From: Cyclina sinensis
Lineage: Eukaryota > Mollusca > Bivalvia > Venerida > Veneridae
Direction: 5' to 3'
Length of the DNA stretch: 64,000 nt
Assembly: GCA_012932295.1 (NCBI GenBank)
Contig: JAAONU010000002.1
Location: 33,257,485-33,321,484, forward strand
Shown here: positions 1 through 12,711 of the stretch, piece after piece
How the letters are laid out: each line of letters begins with the position of its first letter
Numbering within the stretch: the first letter of the stretch is position 1
Made by a program: the position numbers and the translations under genes
The notes under the pieces: model-generated
What the model was told of the DNA's origin: nothing
The model's database searches: none
What the model saw: only the letters and a program-made list of their open reading frames with translations

Positions 1-1789
1 GTAATTGATAATATTGTAATTTAATGCTGATTTAGATAACATGACATGGTAGTGGTTAACACCGCTAAATAACCGAATAATACAAAAATGTATAACAGAC
101 TGTCAAAGTTTATAATTAACATTTGCGATATAGTTAAAAAAATTTAGGAATCGATACTTTTAGGAAAACGGCAGTTGTGCCAGACTGCCTGAGGCTTTTT
201 AAATATATTTATTATTATGTTTGTTTGTTATGCAACATGCTAGGCATGAACATTTGATAAACAACAAAGTTAATTCGTTTTGTAATGAGATAACGCCTAC
301 ATTAAATTTTTGTAAACACATTTTCCATGATTTTTTTACGAAAACTTATCACGTAATAACAAACTATCAATTAGTTTGTATTTTGTAATCAATGATTATC
401 ATTTCTTTTTTACAAATTATATTTTCGTAATAACGAAATAATACACCGTTAAAATTTGATATATTTTATACAAACGATTCATTAATCTTAACATATTTCG
501 TAAATATGTTGTATTTTTTGTTTTCATAGTCTTATGAAATGGATTTCAACTGAACGAAATATATTACATAAAATACAAGGTACGACTTGTTATTCCGTAT
601 AAACAAAACACATTTCGCAAACAAATAAAAACTAATAGAAAATCAACGCATGCAATGCTCCAACAGTTACTAAATCACTTATTATAATAAGGTATTTTCA
701 TTAATTTTGTTAGCAGTTAGGTTTTCGAAAAATTCTTATTATGGATTTATCGGGAAATATAAATTACGAAGATTTAAATTAATCTTGCATCTATCCTTTT
801 GAATGTGTGGTGAAAAGAAACATAACATCACATCTTCGGTATGCTTGTTATTGATGTTATTATCTGCAGTTGACTCAGAGGGAAATTTTTTTCAGTGTTT
901 GTAAGGATACAATGATCTGTTGTAACGAATGTCTTAAAATAAAAGTAAAATCGTATTAAATTGTCTCTTTAAATTTAGCATGGCTAATAATCGAGAATTT
1001 GTTCTTTTAGTTTAAACATATTTATTCTCAGAATAAATACAGTCATTATACAATATACAATTCAGAGCAATATATATATACAATACATATTCATGAAAAA
1101 GGATTAGAATGAAAGGCAAAAAGTCTTATAAAATTCTTCTTTCGGCGGACCAAAATATAATTTACAAATTAAAGCCTAAAATGACTAAATTTTAAGTGTT
1201 CATTCTTCATATAATACCGTCTCACAATATTTTAAGAAAATTTCTTGTCGAGATAGAATTTAGCTGTAAGCAAATCTGTCAATAAAGGACTGTCGTCATA
1301 TTATCATTTGAAAAGTAAAGATTTTTAATCTAGCAATCTAGAAACCTATTCCAAATAACTTCAATCCAAAGATCATTTCTATTACAAATCAAACTGGAAA
1401 TTAATTGAAATTGAAACAGAATACAAAGTTGTTCGAAATCGATTTGAATCAAAACTTTTGTAGGTCGATTGTCGGGATAATAGCCAAACGGAATATATTT
1501 ATTTTTTCAGTTTTGTGAGTTCCTTTTTTATACTTCGATCATGCGATGAGTTGATAATGATGATATTTTATGATAAATCGAAAGTCGCCTGGCACTTTTT
1601 ATGCAGATTTTGAAAACGATATCGGAAAAGCAGTACAAGAATGTCTGTAAGAAGCAAAAGTGAATAAACAAAAAAGATACTATTAATAAAATATTATATA
1701 AATATAATAGCCCTTTAAGGTAGACATAAATAGCTTTCAATTCAACTGAAAAAGATGCAAGCTTCAAACATAAAACTCAAGAAAATAAG

Positions 1790-1860
1790 TTTATTTTGTC
1801 CAACATCAGTAAGACTACATAGGGTTTTACCGTATATAGATGCGAGCAATATCAAAGACA
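1790..1860 (+). promoter_or_regulatory. candidate promoter of lectin gene 1
   Basis: A block conserved with the other lectin unit (23285-23380): 'aacatcagtaa', then an 'actacataggg'-like stretch, then a TATA-like motif (tatata, 1833-1838). It lies 0.57 kb before the first recognised exon. Conservation between paralogs together with a TATA motif suggests a core promoter. The position aligned to the ATG in unit 2 is ATA here. No transcript evidence is available. Confidence 0.3.
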
Positions 1861-2405
1861 ATAAAGCTATCAATTTTGTAGCTCCATGGCTATCTTAAAT
1901 AGATTTATTTAAATCGATTTCGAACAACTTTCTTTTCTGTTTCAATTATATCTTAAATAGATTTATTTAAGACTGCAAACACCTTGAAATTATTGATAAA
2001 CGTACACAAATAATTGATAACTTTTCACGTATCATCAATAAAAATAAATAAGTATTGTGCAAGTCTAAACAGTTTAACTTAGTTTAACCCAAGCGTAATT
2101 AACTCTAACGAAGATATTCGGCGTTGATGCGGATTGTAACTATGTTAAGTCGTGACATTATTCTATTTGTGAATAAATCTCCAGTTTGTTTTAAGTTATA
2201 CAGCATTTTGCACTGGTGAGTTACTGGCATTAAATATCTGATAATCATAACTTATAAATTATCATAGCTATTGTTTAACATCTACTTTCATTTCTGCAAT
2301 ATTCTCTACTGATGAAAGCTCCCCATGTCCAAAATTTGTAACACTGGGCATAAGAATGAAGATAAATAACCATTTAAGATATAAAGGTTACTTGTATTTT
2401 GTCAG

Positions 2406-5400
2406 TGTCCACTATACTTCGCCTGCCTGTTTGGACCCAAAGGAGTAGAGAAATACTGTCGAGTATGTAAGTATAACAACCCTTGTTTTACCATTTTGAT
2501 GTAGTGGATTTGCTTATGAAAATGATGAAAAAAGAAACCTTGATCATTAAAAGTTTTATCAAATTATTAAACAAAAAATATTGAAAAGTATAGTTGAAAC
2601 AGCAGATTGTAGTTTCATGGAAGTCGTCGTTTCTCTTTGTATCACGTTATATTTTGACATGAATTGTCATTCCTTATTTTAATTTTTTCCTTGCAATATT
2701 TCAGGTCCGTGTGATTTGAAGGAACAGTGTTACGTGAACAATAACGGGGCAGTTGACTGTGACTGTTCTTCGACTGATTATTGGGGTCCTCATTGCAACT
2801 GCCCACCGTGTCTTGGTACTGGTTTTAACCATACATTTTAGAATTGTAATAAAAAATATTCTATGAAATCTTTAAGCTTTTAGGTAACTGTTTAGTGCTA
2901 AAACCCCCTATCCTTGTCATTGAGTGCCGAATCAAGGAGTCTTTTGGACTTGAATTGTGTTTATTTCTTATTCTTCATTTCCTTGAAAGAAAAAAAATCA
3001 AACCTTTCTTGTAAAAAGTTATGTAGGAATCTGCGGAAGTCTTCTTGCAACTGAGCATCTGTCGAAAATGACGAATCACTGAATTATTTCATTTCATGAT
3101 AACAGAAGTTCGGTACATTTATGCAACAGTAGAGTTTGTTGATAAATAATAAAAAAACCAACTAGAAATGCATGGAGAAGTTTCATTACTTCCATTTGCA
3201 ATTTTAAAATTCCATCTTAACAGAAGGGTTAAGCGACTGTGGAAAGGAGAACAAAAGATCTTTTCAAAAATTTGGATTGTAAAAGTCGTATTCGCAGTCT
3301 TAATTATGTTATATTATATAAACTTTAAAAGTACTGTATATTAATTTGTAATAACTTTGTCTTAGGATTTCTGTAATAGAATGGTTTATGTTGTTAAGAT
3401 GATTATTTCAAAAATAAGCGATATAAAAAACAACAACAGTATAAATAAAAAAAGAAACGCTATGAAAATGTGGTTCATACACTTATTTTCTGTCTAACAA
3501 TCGCATATTTCTAACTATGGAGGCTGTCAAGTTCCTCATAAGCAAAATAATGAAATAAAAACAAATGAAGGCATAATAAAATACTAAATGGGAACAGAAT
3601 ACAGATTGATCTTCTTTTACAATACAAAAGACGCTTTGTGCTATACAAACGTATACATTCTATATTGCAGTTTCATCACTGCATGAGCAGTTTCATCATG
3701 TTTCTGACCGATATTTGAGACAGAGCTTTCATATTGCATCAGCTAACCTGGTTATTTTCTTTAACAGGTGTGTGTCCAAATTCATTTTCGCAGTTTCAGA
3801 GAACATGCCAATGTTACAGAGCATTTACTACACCAAAACTTACGTGGGAAAATGCAAAGGTGAGTTACGTTCATTCCTAATAGGCCATGTAATTAGTGTA
3901 ATTAAAAAAAACAAAAAACACACAAACAAAAAACGTTCAGTTGTCCACTAGGTTACTGTCAACACTTGACAATGCTGTAAGGAATTCTTTTTATTTCCAC
4001 CCGAAATGTCTCTTTAGAATTTAAGTTGTAATAAATCTATACAATAAACAAAACACTTTTGAAAGGTAGGGTGATGAGTAAGGCAAACTTGTCATTTTAA
4101 AGTCATAGAAGTGCTTCAGTCATGCCGGCAGTTTAGTCTGTATGGTGATTATCAGGTGTTGTACTGCATTAATTAGAGCCTCTAAGTCTAGACTTATTTA
4201 GTCCTCGTTCTCGCCATGTCCGTGTCCCTAGCTCCTATTGCTAGATTACTTCGTCACTTGTTTGAGCTATGAGTTTCCGTTCAATCCTAACTAACATTAA
4301 ATCAAAGCACGTCATTTCTCTGTGTATATTTTGTCAATATTTTGATGTTAAATTCTTTAAGGTGATTAGATTAAGGCCTAGATATTCATATAATCATTTA
4401 CTTGTAGCCAAACATATCTTGAAAACAAACAAACAAACAAATTACAGCAATGAGTACTCTTTCACTGTTTACTATTAGGTTCATATGTATAATATTATAG
4501 CATTATAAACTAAACTTTGAAACCAACTTTTACCTGTTATTTCTATTTACTTAGCTGTTCTGTGAAAACGCACATATACATACTGACTTAGTTTCGATCT
4601 ACAGTTTAGAAGAAAATGAGTACGTTCGCAACATACTGCCCGCACTAGAAGGTAAATGTTGATTTTATTAAATCTTTATCACTCACCGATTTAATAAGAT
4701 TTCTCAGCATATATTTATTTAAAGTATTTAATAATTTGGTTTTAAAGAGCTGACTTAGTGTATTAATGCCTACAAATTGACATGGTAAAAGTTGCTAATG
4801 AAACATTGATATAAAAAACTGTATAATATAAAAAACGAAAATGGTATTCCTATAACATAATGTTGTTAATGCCTTAACAAACATCTAGTTACTTCCATAA
4901 AATAAGATGATTTCAAAGTCTTTTCAAACGTCCTTTCACCAAAAGCAAATTAAATACCTCGTGTCATGTGCGGAGATAAAAAAAATATACTTGAATAAAT
5001 GCTGTGATACTGGACATTTATTAAAATTAGAAGCATGAACTTAGGGTTAACGAACTAATGCTTTGATTTAATGTTGTGGCGGCGTGGCCGAGTGGTTAAC
5101 ACGTCGGACTATTAGTCAAAGGATTTCTAGCCGCACGGGTTCAAACCCAGTCAGAGTCAAGCCTTTGTTTCCTTGAGCAAGAAACTTTACACTCATTGCT
5201 GAGAACTTGTTAGTTCCAGAAACGGATTCGAGAGTGTGTCTATAAGCTGAAAGCTTCCTACACAATCGAACTAAAATAAATTTGGTATAATACAGATTTG
5301 GCTTAGACTTCTGCAAAGATGGAAATATTTAATGACTGATTTAATTAAACGGTGGAGCTGTCACAAATGTTTATAAGGGTCCCTCATAATTGCCTTGTTT

Positions 5401-6630
5401 GACAAGGGAGTGAAGGGCACAGTAACATTATTGATGTGAAATTGAAAATCAACTAACGTTTAAGCTTTAAATACAGATAAACAATAAAATTAAAACACGG
5501 AAGAAAGCATCAGCTTTTGTTTTTCAAAGGTGGCTGATCTATGGCGGTACTTAGTTCCATTAAAATAGTAACAACTTTTATCGCGGGTCTCTACAAAATT
5601 AAAATTGTATTAGGTATGTTTCAAAGATACACGACTAGACGATTTAAAAATTTTCACATTCGTGCTTATACACGTCTTTTAGATTAAATCGGTTATAAGA
5701 GTTATAAAATGGGACTTAAGTATTTGGTAATTAAAAAAATCAACATACCAAATTCAAAAACCTTTTGGCAATTGTATTTAAGGTATTCAGTGGATACCAA
5801 TTTTGTCCTTAAATGTTAAAGTTGTAGACGTACACATAGACTGAATGAAAAGATTTGCACTAAAGGAAACTCGCAATTTCTTGTTAACCCAAATCAGGGA
5901 TAGGAATTTGGCATGACAAACATTTAATCTTCTTCGGCAGCATTGATAATAAAGGTCCACCCACTTTGCCGTTTTCGTATTAAGCTAGTTCGGGTTCTAA
6001 AAAGTTTTCTTATTCTACTTTGAAAAAGTGATAAAGTTTAAACAAGTACAAACACACAACCCTTGAGATAATTAAAATTATTGTAGTCGGTGGAAGTGAA
6101 ATTCAAAGATGTTACAATGTCCAAGTGTATGAAGCATTGCACTTTAATAGATGAGATATTACAAATTTAACAACTCTATTACTTATATAAACACCGAAGC
6201 TTCACTTAGCAGTGACATAAAGCTACTTTAAAAATGTTTATGTCAACTGTCAGTAAACGTCAGTATTCTTAAGTTGGTTTTGATATCATAATGACATAAT
6301 ATAATACTTATTCATATTTATTAGGGCACAATGGGTCAAGTGAATCATTTGTGATATTTGAAATTATCCGATATGTTTATATCTTAAAATATTGCGATGA
6401 ATTATCGTTTCTTTACCTTTTCTGTTTAAGAGTTTTACTGGATTGGCGGCATCAAGACTGGAGGCTTCTGGCTTTGGTCAACGAACGCTGATATAACATT
6501 TTCTAACTGGGCTCCAAGTGAACCTGGTACATCAGGCTTATGTATCGCCATTCAAAGATCAGATGGGAGGTGGAAAGTGGCTGCATGTAATATGACACTA
6601 AGTTTTGTTTGTAAATTCTCTCAGCGTTAA
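2406..6630 (+). CDS. C-type lectin with EGF-like exon, gene 1 (five exons, 5' end incomplete)
   Basis: Predicted secreted Ca2+-dependent-type lectin, probably an immune or recognition protein (role inferred from the family). Exons: 2406-2466, 2705-2815, 3768-3859, 4555-4651 and 6431-6630; introns are GT/AG and codon phases join without a break. Exon 1 is Cys-rich (CPLYFACLFGPKG...YCRV). Exon 2 is EGF-like, with a CxC...WGPHCNC pattern and a CPPC hinge. Exons 3-5 form a long-form C-type lectin domain of about 128 residues: TWENAK, LFCENA, WIGG, and conserved Cys in LCIAI, AACN and FVCK. It ends in TAA at 6628-6630. The sugar/Ca2+ site reads EPG where EPN or QPD is usual, and W-K-V replaces WND, so Ca2+-dependent sugar binding by the classical site looks lost. 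Intron 4 (1.78 kb) carries a SINE. No signal-peptide exon could be assigned. The coding frame is otherwise intact. Paralog of the gene at 24235-28172. Confidence 0.87.
5078..5320 (+). mobile_element. tRNA-Ser-like SINE in intron 4 of lectin gene 1
   Basis: A polymerase III A box (TGGCCGAGTGG, 5085-5095) and B box (GGTTCAAACCC, 5138-5148) sit in a head resembling tRNA-Ser, including 'gtggccgagtggttaa'. The body contains 'ccttgagcaagaaacttta', similar to a central domain shared by many animal SINEs (from memory, family not named). The anticodon-loop region is degraded and there is a long body, so it is not a functional tRNA gene. It is absent from the paralogous intron of lectin gene 2. Confidence 0.75.
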
Positions 6631-6648
6631 ACTAGCCTTTTGTGATAA

Positions 6649-6684
6649 AATAAACATTACACTGTAAATAGAGAATATAATAAA
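6649..6684 (+). promoter_or_regulatory. polyadenylation signals of lectin gene 1
   Basis: AATAAA occurs at 6649-6654 and 6679-6684, 19 and 49 bp after the stop codon. The first is very close to the stop, so the second is the more likely working signal. Confidence 0.5.
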
Positions 6685-6929
6685 ACATCTTACAGTATTA
6701 TGTTAAAAAACAGAAACTCTGGTGAGAGGGTACCAGTTTCCCAAGTGCAGTTCCTGTAAGAGAAATACATTAAACGAATTAAATGTTTTACTTGAAAACA
6801 CGTTTTGATTCTTATGAGTTACTCATTCATAATTATATATTTCTATCGAAAACAATTATAAGCTCAAGCCAGCATGATTTTAGACAAAAATTTTAGTTTC
6901 ATGTAACGCTCGAGCGTAGCCAGTACTGA

Positions 6930-7098
6930 CTAGATTCTTCATGGAAGGAACATCAATGCCACGTTCAAACAATTGGACCAAGTTGTTTCGGGGGCTTTGT
7001 CTGAATAAAAAGGTTGAAGACGGACGCTGGTAAGGGCGGGCAGGCGGCGGGAATGTCGCAAAAGCTCATCCTGAGTATTTCATGCTCAGGTGTGCTAA
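6930..7098 (+). mobile_element. 3' end of a Helitron/Helentron-like element (decayed)
   Basis: It matches the last part of the element at 13712-15227: an 'aaggaacatc' segment, then 'gcaaaagctcat', then a terminal hairpin. The outer arms are 7063-7069 and 7090-7096, and the inner stem CTGAG (7071-7075) pairs with CTCAG (7085-7089). It ends in CTAA. The inner stem bases differ from those of the 15.2-kb copy but still pair. Confidence 0.6.
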
Positions 7099-7103
7099 AT
7101 CAT

Positions 7104-7490
7104 CACCATTTTCTTGTCTTAAAAAGCAAACAAATGCAAAAATAGATAAGAAGATCATATATTTATCATTTAACATATAATACTAACCGAAAAATCGCAA
7201 AACAGACCATACTTTTGGGAAAATTGGTTATAGGAATAGTCAGTTACAAAAACATAAATTAAAATTCTACAGTAATTTTTGGTAACATTTTAAACTCCAT
7301 ACATTTATAGAGGACATTGAGAGTAAGTGAAGTGCACAAAAACATTTATATAACCCATCTTGAATATTTTACTCATTATCTCCCATTAATAAATTTACTT
7401 GTCCGTAGCATAACTCTAAACCGATTAAAGTATTTATTGATATTTTGCACAATGATAGAAAGGACTGACAGAAAGTGCTGTGTTAAAAAA
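7104..7490. other. no recognised feature
   Basis: AT-rich sequence with no coding signal, RNA gene or clear repeat that I can see. Confidence 0.5.
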
Positions 7491-8255
7491 CTATAACTCT
7501 AGCTGCCACAGTTCTTAGTTATTTCCTTTATAATTTTTGTTGATAAGTTTATAATGCTTGTCCAGAGCCTAACGGATGCAGTTGATATTCTTAGGGAGTG
7601 TATACATGAAATGCAGTGTTGAAAAATTATAGCCGTGCCTTACTCTTATATTATTAAAGTGACTGAAACCATAAGGTCAAGGGCTTAGATATTTTGCATG
7701 GGGCGTCATTTATAGATCTTATACCGAGAATTTATACATTATACCCTTTGGCTCAAAACTGATTCTGCCCTCGGGGTCCTATTTGTGTAAAAAATAAATC
7801 TTTGATTTTTTTTGGGTCAGAAACCATAGGCCCTAGAGCTTAGTTATTCGGTAAGTAGCGTCCCAACCTTACCTTTGCAAAGATTATTAAAATCATTTTC
7901 TTATGGTCAAAATTAACTCCGACCCTATGGTCTATTGTTTTATATAATCTTGTATAGGAAAATCTTTTTTCAAAGTATGTCCCTCGGATCAATATTGGTC
8001 CTGACCCTTGGGTCTTGTTTATGTAAAATATAACATATTTGAAAATCTTCTTGTCAGAAATAGTAGGCTGAAGAACTTAGATATATAGTAAGAGACAGTG
8101 TATACTTAGCCTATTTAAATAATGATCATATTATCTCCCTTTGGTTGGAATTGACCCCGGGGTCATTTAATTTAAATACACTTATATAGTAAAACAAATA
8201 ATTCCCTCAATAAATTTTTAAGGAATCTTAATGCACAAAATTTTACTTAGCTCTT
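7490..8255 (-). repeat. decayed array of the ~187-bp repeat, minus orientation
   Basis: Four or so diverged units with 'gaaaatcttcttgtcagaaa'-type and 'gaccctNgggtc'-type blocks. They are the reverse complement of the fresh array at 14230-15000. Spacing is roughly 175-185 bp. It is much more diverged than the 14-kb array, so it is an old copy. Confidence 0.6.
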
Positions 8256-8369
8256 AACCTATATGTGCCTCAATTTTTATCTTGTTCTATGTTTTTCTTC
8301 TAGCAAGAGTATCTATATCTGAACTATACTTATATTTTCTGCCTGCAAATTTAACTTGGCCTACTAGCT

Positions 8370-8900
8370 TAATTTAATGTTTTTGTAGCTCCAGTATTGA
8401 AAGTTAAATTATATTATACATATATTTCCATGAAGATTACAACTTTGTCTTTAGCCGACGTTTACCTTGACTCTCTGTCCTACTCTCTTGTTTTGGCAGC
8501 TACAAGATGGAAATTTGAATTACACTCATAATTTTCCAAGCAGATTTCAACTGTGACTTTAGCCGATAATAACCTACTGACCTACATTTTTAATTTTGCA
8601 GTTATAGTATTGACTTTATACAAATAATTATACAATCATGAACTTATAATTTCCAATACGGGGATTTCAGCTTAGAACATTGCCGACATTGATCTTGACC
8701 TACTGACCCACTTTCTTGTTTTTTCAAATCATATAATAGAAATTCAAACAATGCTTAAAATGTTGCATGCGAATTTCAGCTTCAACTTTAACTGACTACT
8801 GACCATTTTACTCTTTTGTCCATTGAATATTGTCCAGATGTACAATTTTGAATGTAGATTTCAACTTCAACATTATATGAATTTACATTGATTTCTTCTT
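8370..8900. repeat. decayed ~120-bp tandem repeat with 'tgacctactgaccta' blocks
   Basis: Repeating order: 'gatttcaacttNgactttagccga', then a 'cctactgacc' block, then 'ttcttgtttt', then 'gaaattcaaa'-type sequence. It recurs about every 120 bp near 8457, 8579, 8698 and 8810. No coding potential. Confidence 0.55.
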
Positions 8901-11250
8901 TGGTTTTGCTGTTTTAAATATTTCTAATTCGGAGAATTACTTTTTTCAAGGTATATGCTCATTATTCGGAACAATACGTAGATCAAGTGATATTAATGTT
9001 TAATATTCATGACACTATATGGCCATGTTCATTATATATCTCTCTTTATTATTAGACGGGGTATATAACATCCTCCTTCATGAATGGATTTCTAATAAGG
9101 TTTGCACAGATAGTTATCACATTAAGACCATTTCTCGCCTACAACTCACCGATGCGTGCCTCAAAGTCACACTTAGAGGTTGTCCCTTATTTTGTGTACG
9201 CTTTGTTACTCTATCATGTTTTAACTCATTATTACAATATTTAACGCTTAGGATTTTGGTATAACAGAAAATATTTTGAGGAAGTGTGTTATACAAGACC
9301 TATAACTCTACCTTGCTTGTATTTCTTTCTTGATATTTTTCTCTTTCGCATCTGAAAGACCGTTTTGTGAGGATATCAAACACATTAAGCTAGACCTCTA
9401 GTTATATTTTGTAGCAGTATTTTTACTACACCCATTTTGAATAGTGCTGCTATGGGGAATACGTTTTTTTGAAATAATAGAAAATCATTTTCATCAAACG
9501 TTTGAAATTATTAAATTCTGATTCTTCAATGAAGCTTTCTAAGTCTTAATTGTTGACTATCGGAAATGGCTTTTAACTTTACTTGTGAGGGCATTTGGAG
9601 GGACGTGTCTCATTTGCCGATGTATATTTAGAGCAGACGTCTATTATGTTTGAAGTGCACAAAGTAATTAACATGCTGTAGGATATATAAAGAGAATGAT
9701 TAGTTTTGTGTTTACATGAACAAAAATCTATCCGCGTGACAAAGCGTAATTAACATGATTAAAGGGTGAAGGCTTCCATCAGGAACTATCCGTGGCAAGA
9801 AATGAAGATGCAAATTATTCATGAATACCAGGTATCATTAGCACCCAAATAATATTGAAAAGCTGTACTCACAAAATCAGGTAATGATTCATTCGTCTTG
9901 ACGAAATAAAGTCTTATTTTTTGGTAGTATTCGATACTAGCCAAAGGTTGAATGTCAATAAACTGCATATTAGTCTTACAATATACTATGAAATACACAT
10001 ATTGAGTCAAAAAGCTGAAGTATGAACAAAAAATGTGTCCAAGTGAAAAATGCTACTCTTAAACTAAAAACTGAGTGAGAATATACAATAATAACAGAAA
10101 ACCCTATCTGTTCTTAGATATAATTTGGTAGAAATTGAAGCAGAGGATGATAATATAAATTTTTATCATAATAAAATCTGTTTAAGTTATTACTTCGAGA
10201 TGTTGAGTCAGTGCGTCGTTCTTCTGTTAAAAAGACATTAGAACTTAGCCTTCCCAAACGAAATGTTTTAAAAAAACTCATGTCATCTTGATGAAATTGA
10301 ACAGAAACCTCAGAATAAAAACAAAACGTTTGGCATTGTATATGAAGGTAAATTACATTTCCCCCGCAGCTTTTTAAGTAAGAATGAAACTTGCTATGTA
10401 TCGTAAATGACTCATATATGGATGAAGAAGTTAATCCGTCTGTGCATTTACAATTTGAAATCTTTTCAATTATTTCTTTTGTTGATGGCAGTGTCAAAAC
10501 TTTTGACAACTGTTACTTATATGCTAGTTCAAAGAAGAAACATCGAGCAAAAATTTGCACTAAATATGTCTGATTTTTAAGCAACCTTTCGGAAACATAT
10601 ATCTTCTCTACATACATATTTTTATGAAATTATGGTATAAGATTTCTTGGAAAAACGAAAGTGCGCATCAAGTTGATCATGCTAATGCTAACCAAGAGAT
10701 ATTTTTCTATAATTTATAATATTACTGCTGTATATATGTTTAACATCTTATTAATCAAAATAGTTCAGGTTTAACATAGTATAATAGTATAAAGTCAAGA
10801 TTGTAGTTACATATGTAACATGTATTTGATATAAATGTATTTAAATAAACGCTCAAAATGTATTAAAACAAAAGCTCTGGAAGAAACCTGTGGATGTAAG
10901 TCACTTTGTTTTTATCACAGTTTTTATGACACAGTATTAAATGACCGAAAGCAAACAAATGTTACATTTTCTTTAATTGTGAACTGAATATCAAACCAAA
11001 ATTTGAATAGTATAAAATGAACAGGGCGTGGGGGCGGGGGCAACCTCCGTGAATTTAAAAGCAAAAACCACGCCACTGGAAAAGCGTAAGTAAGTTATAT
11101 AAAAAGTGAGGCTTCGATCAGGAGTGATCCTCTCCACCCCCCGCCACACACACACCATGCCACCCCCGACAGCCTTTCAAAGTGGAAGCTATGGACAAAG
11201 AAAGCGGTTCTCGTTGACCTGTCATTTTCTATATTTTAAAATTTTATTTC
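8901..11250. other. mostly featureless intergenic DNA
   Basis: No gene is recognised. A 131-codon minus-strand ORF (10114-10509) resembles no family I know and is about the longest expected by chance. Two C/G-rich patches stand out from the AT-rich background at 11024-11045 (gggcgtgggggcggggg) and 11130-11170 (C-rich with a CA run). Confidence 0.4.
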
Positions 11251-11407
11251 TTTAAAAACGTATCAGTACTTGTGAGGTAATTGCGCTAGTTGTATCGGAA
11301 TGGAAACCAAATGAAAGAGGAAATTTTACGGTGCCTTGTTGAGATGGACTAAAATTTTGTCATTTGATCTTTTAATAAAGATACATTTCTTTATAAACCT
11401 GTAAATA

Positions 11408-11622
11408 ATGGTGTGGCAACGGCGCTTGTTATATCGGAATGGAAACAATTTATACTTAAAGACAGAACCCGAGACAAAATATTGTATTTGTAATTTGTTA
11501 CATTCTTCTCTCACACAAAAACATGAACTGACTTCCCTTACCGATCTTTTTGTCCGGGGTTCCATCTTTTATTTTCAAATTTCTATACATTCCGATTAAA
11601 CCAGCGCCGTTGTCACACAGGT
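11408..11622. mobile_element. fold-back MITE-like element
   Basis: The left arm near 11409-11445 (gtgtggcaacggcgcttgtt...) is the imperfect reverse complement of the right arm at about 11586-11620 (...ccagcgccgttgtcacacag). Arms are roughly 35 bp with about 140 bp between. A third, direct copy of the left arm sits at 11272-11308 (gtgaggtaattgcgctagtt). ORFs on both strands across it are by-products. Confidence 0.6.
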
Positions 11623-11625
11623 AGT

Positions 11626-12708
11626 GAAAGCGAGCCTTTTTAAAATATGAAAAATATGGCAGTCCACCTAGCTAGGCCCGGCTTTCTTTTACCCTTGCTT
11701 TAAGCTTTCGAAGCGAGACCATCACTTTGAAAGACTGAGAGGAATCAGCCCTAGTTGGTGTAAAGCCACATCGTTTAAAGTAGTTATTTCCCTTTTTCCA
11801 GTGGCGCTCGAAGTTTGCAGACGTTTATTGAGGTCCGTATTCTGTATTTTCCAATCTGTTTACCTTTAGATGATATAAGTCATTTTCATACAGCTCGTAT
11901 AATATTTTAAACTAAACATGAAAACTTCTTCATGAAATTTCTTTAATATAACAATTTTTAAAGATTTGTCATGTAAATTTAAAATGTTACATCAATCTAA
12001 AATGTACACTTACAATGTTCCTGTTCCATCGTGCGAAAGATTCCAAACACTGCATAACGCTGACATGTTGTTTCAAACCTTGAAAAACTTACGCACTTAA
12101 AAATGTCAAAAGTAAACATAAGATTATTTGTATGTATCAGCGAATCTGTTATCCAAACTGTCAGACACACACACACTTTGCAATACAAAGACATTATCAA
12201 TTAATTATAACGGTAAGTTGTGCACAAATGCTGATACCAATATGTACAGGTGGTAAGAGAACCGTCCAACCTAAGATATAAAAAAAAAATAAATAAAAAA
12301 TAAAAATGCTGGTGGTCAAGACGACGCAAGTCCACAGTAATAGGCTTCATGCCTTCTTCTCGCCTAAGAACGCCTTGTCAATAAATTAATCTATTATATT
12401 CAAACTTACTGTCATATAAAATGTAAGACCACTGTGACATCATGTCAAAAGTTACTTTACAAACAATAACATAATCGAGACTCACTTGCAGTAACAATAA
12501 TGTGGTGACTAATTTTGTCTATGTCGAATTAGACCTTTTAGCCAAACGTTTGAAATCGGTATACAAACACATAGATTAACGATCGATAAACAATCTACAT
12601 TATTTAAACCGTTAAAAGGAAATCGAAGGCAGATTGGATTCAAATTATCAAATATAAACACGAGGTAAATCTGGATTCTTTATCCGTATTTTGATATTTA
12701 CAAGCACA
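11626..12708. other. no recognised gene; one A-rich tract
   Basis: Intergenic. An A-rich low-complexity run lies at about 12277-12307. Nothing else is recognised. Confidence 0.45.
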
Positions 12709-12711
12709 TCA

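Larger units (their letters stand above)
1..6870. repeat. segmental duplication, unit 1 (lectin gene 1 and flanks)
   Basis: DNA upstream of, inside and downstream of lectin gene 1 aligns with about 21840-28390: for example the 5' flank around 60-180 with 21900-22040, the pre-exon stretch 'cttgtattttgtcag', and the 3' flank 'attcttatgagtta'. Similarity fades near 6870. The left end lies outside the window. Bases 1-2405 hold no gene that I can see other than the candidate promoter. Introns 1-4 hold no other gene; intron 4 has one SINE. Confidence 0.8.

Noticed and set aside
5078..5160. Functional tRNA-Ser gene
   Set aside because: A and B boxes are present, but the acceptor stem does not close and a SINE body follows.
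10114..10509. 131-codon ORF on the minus strand
   Set aside because: No recognisable motif or splice context; in 64 kb of AT-rich DNA about one ORF of this length is expected by chance.
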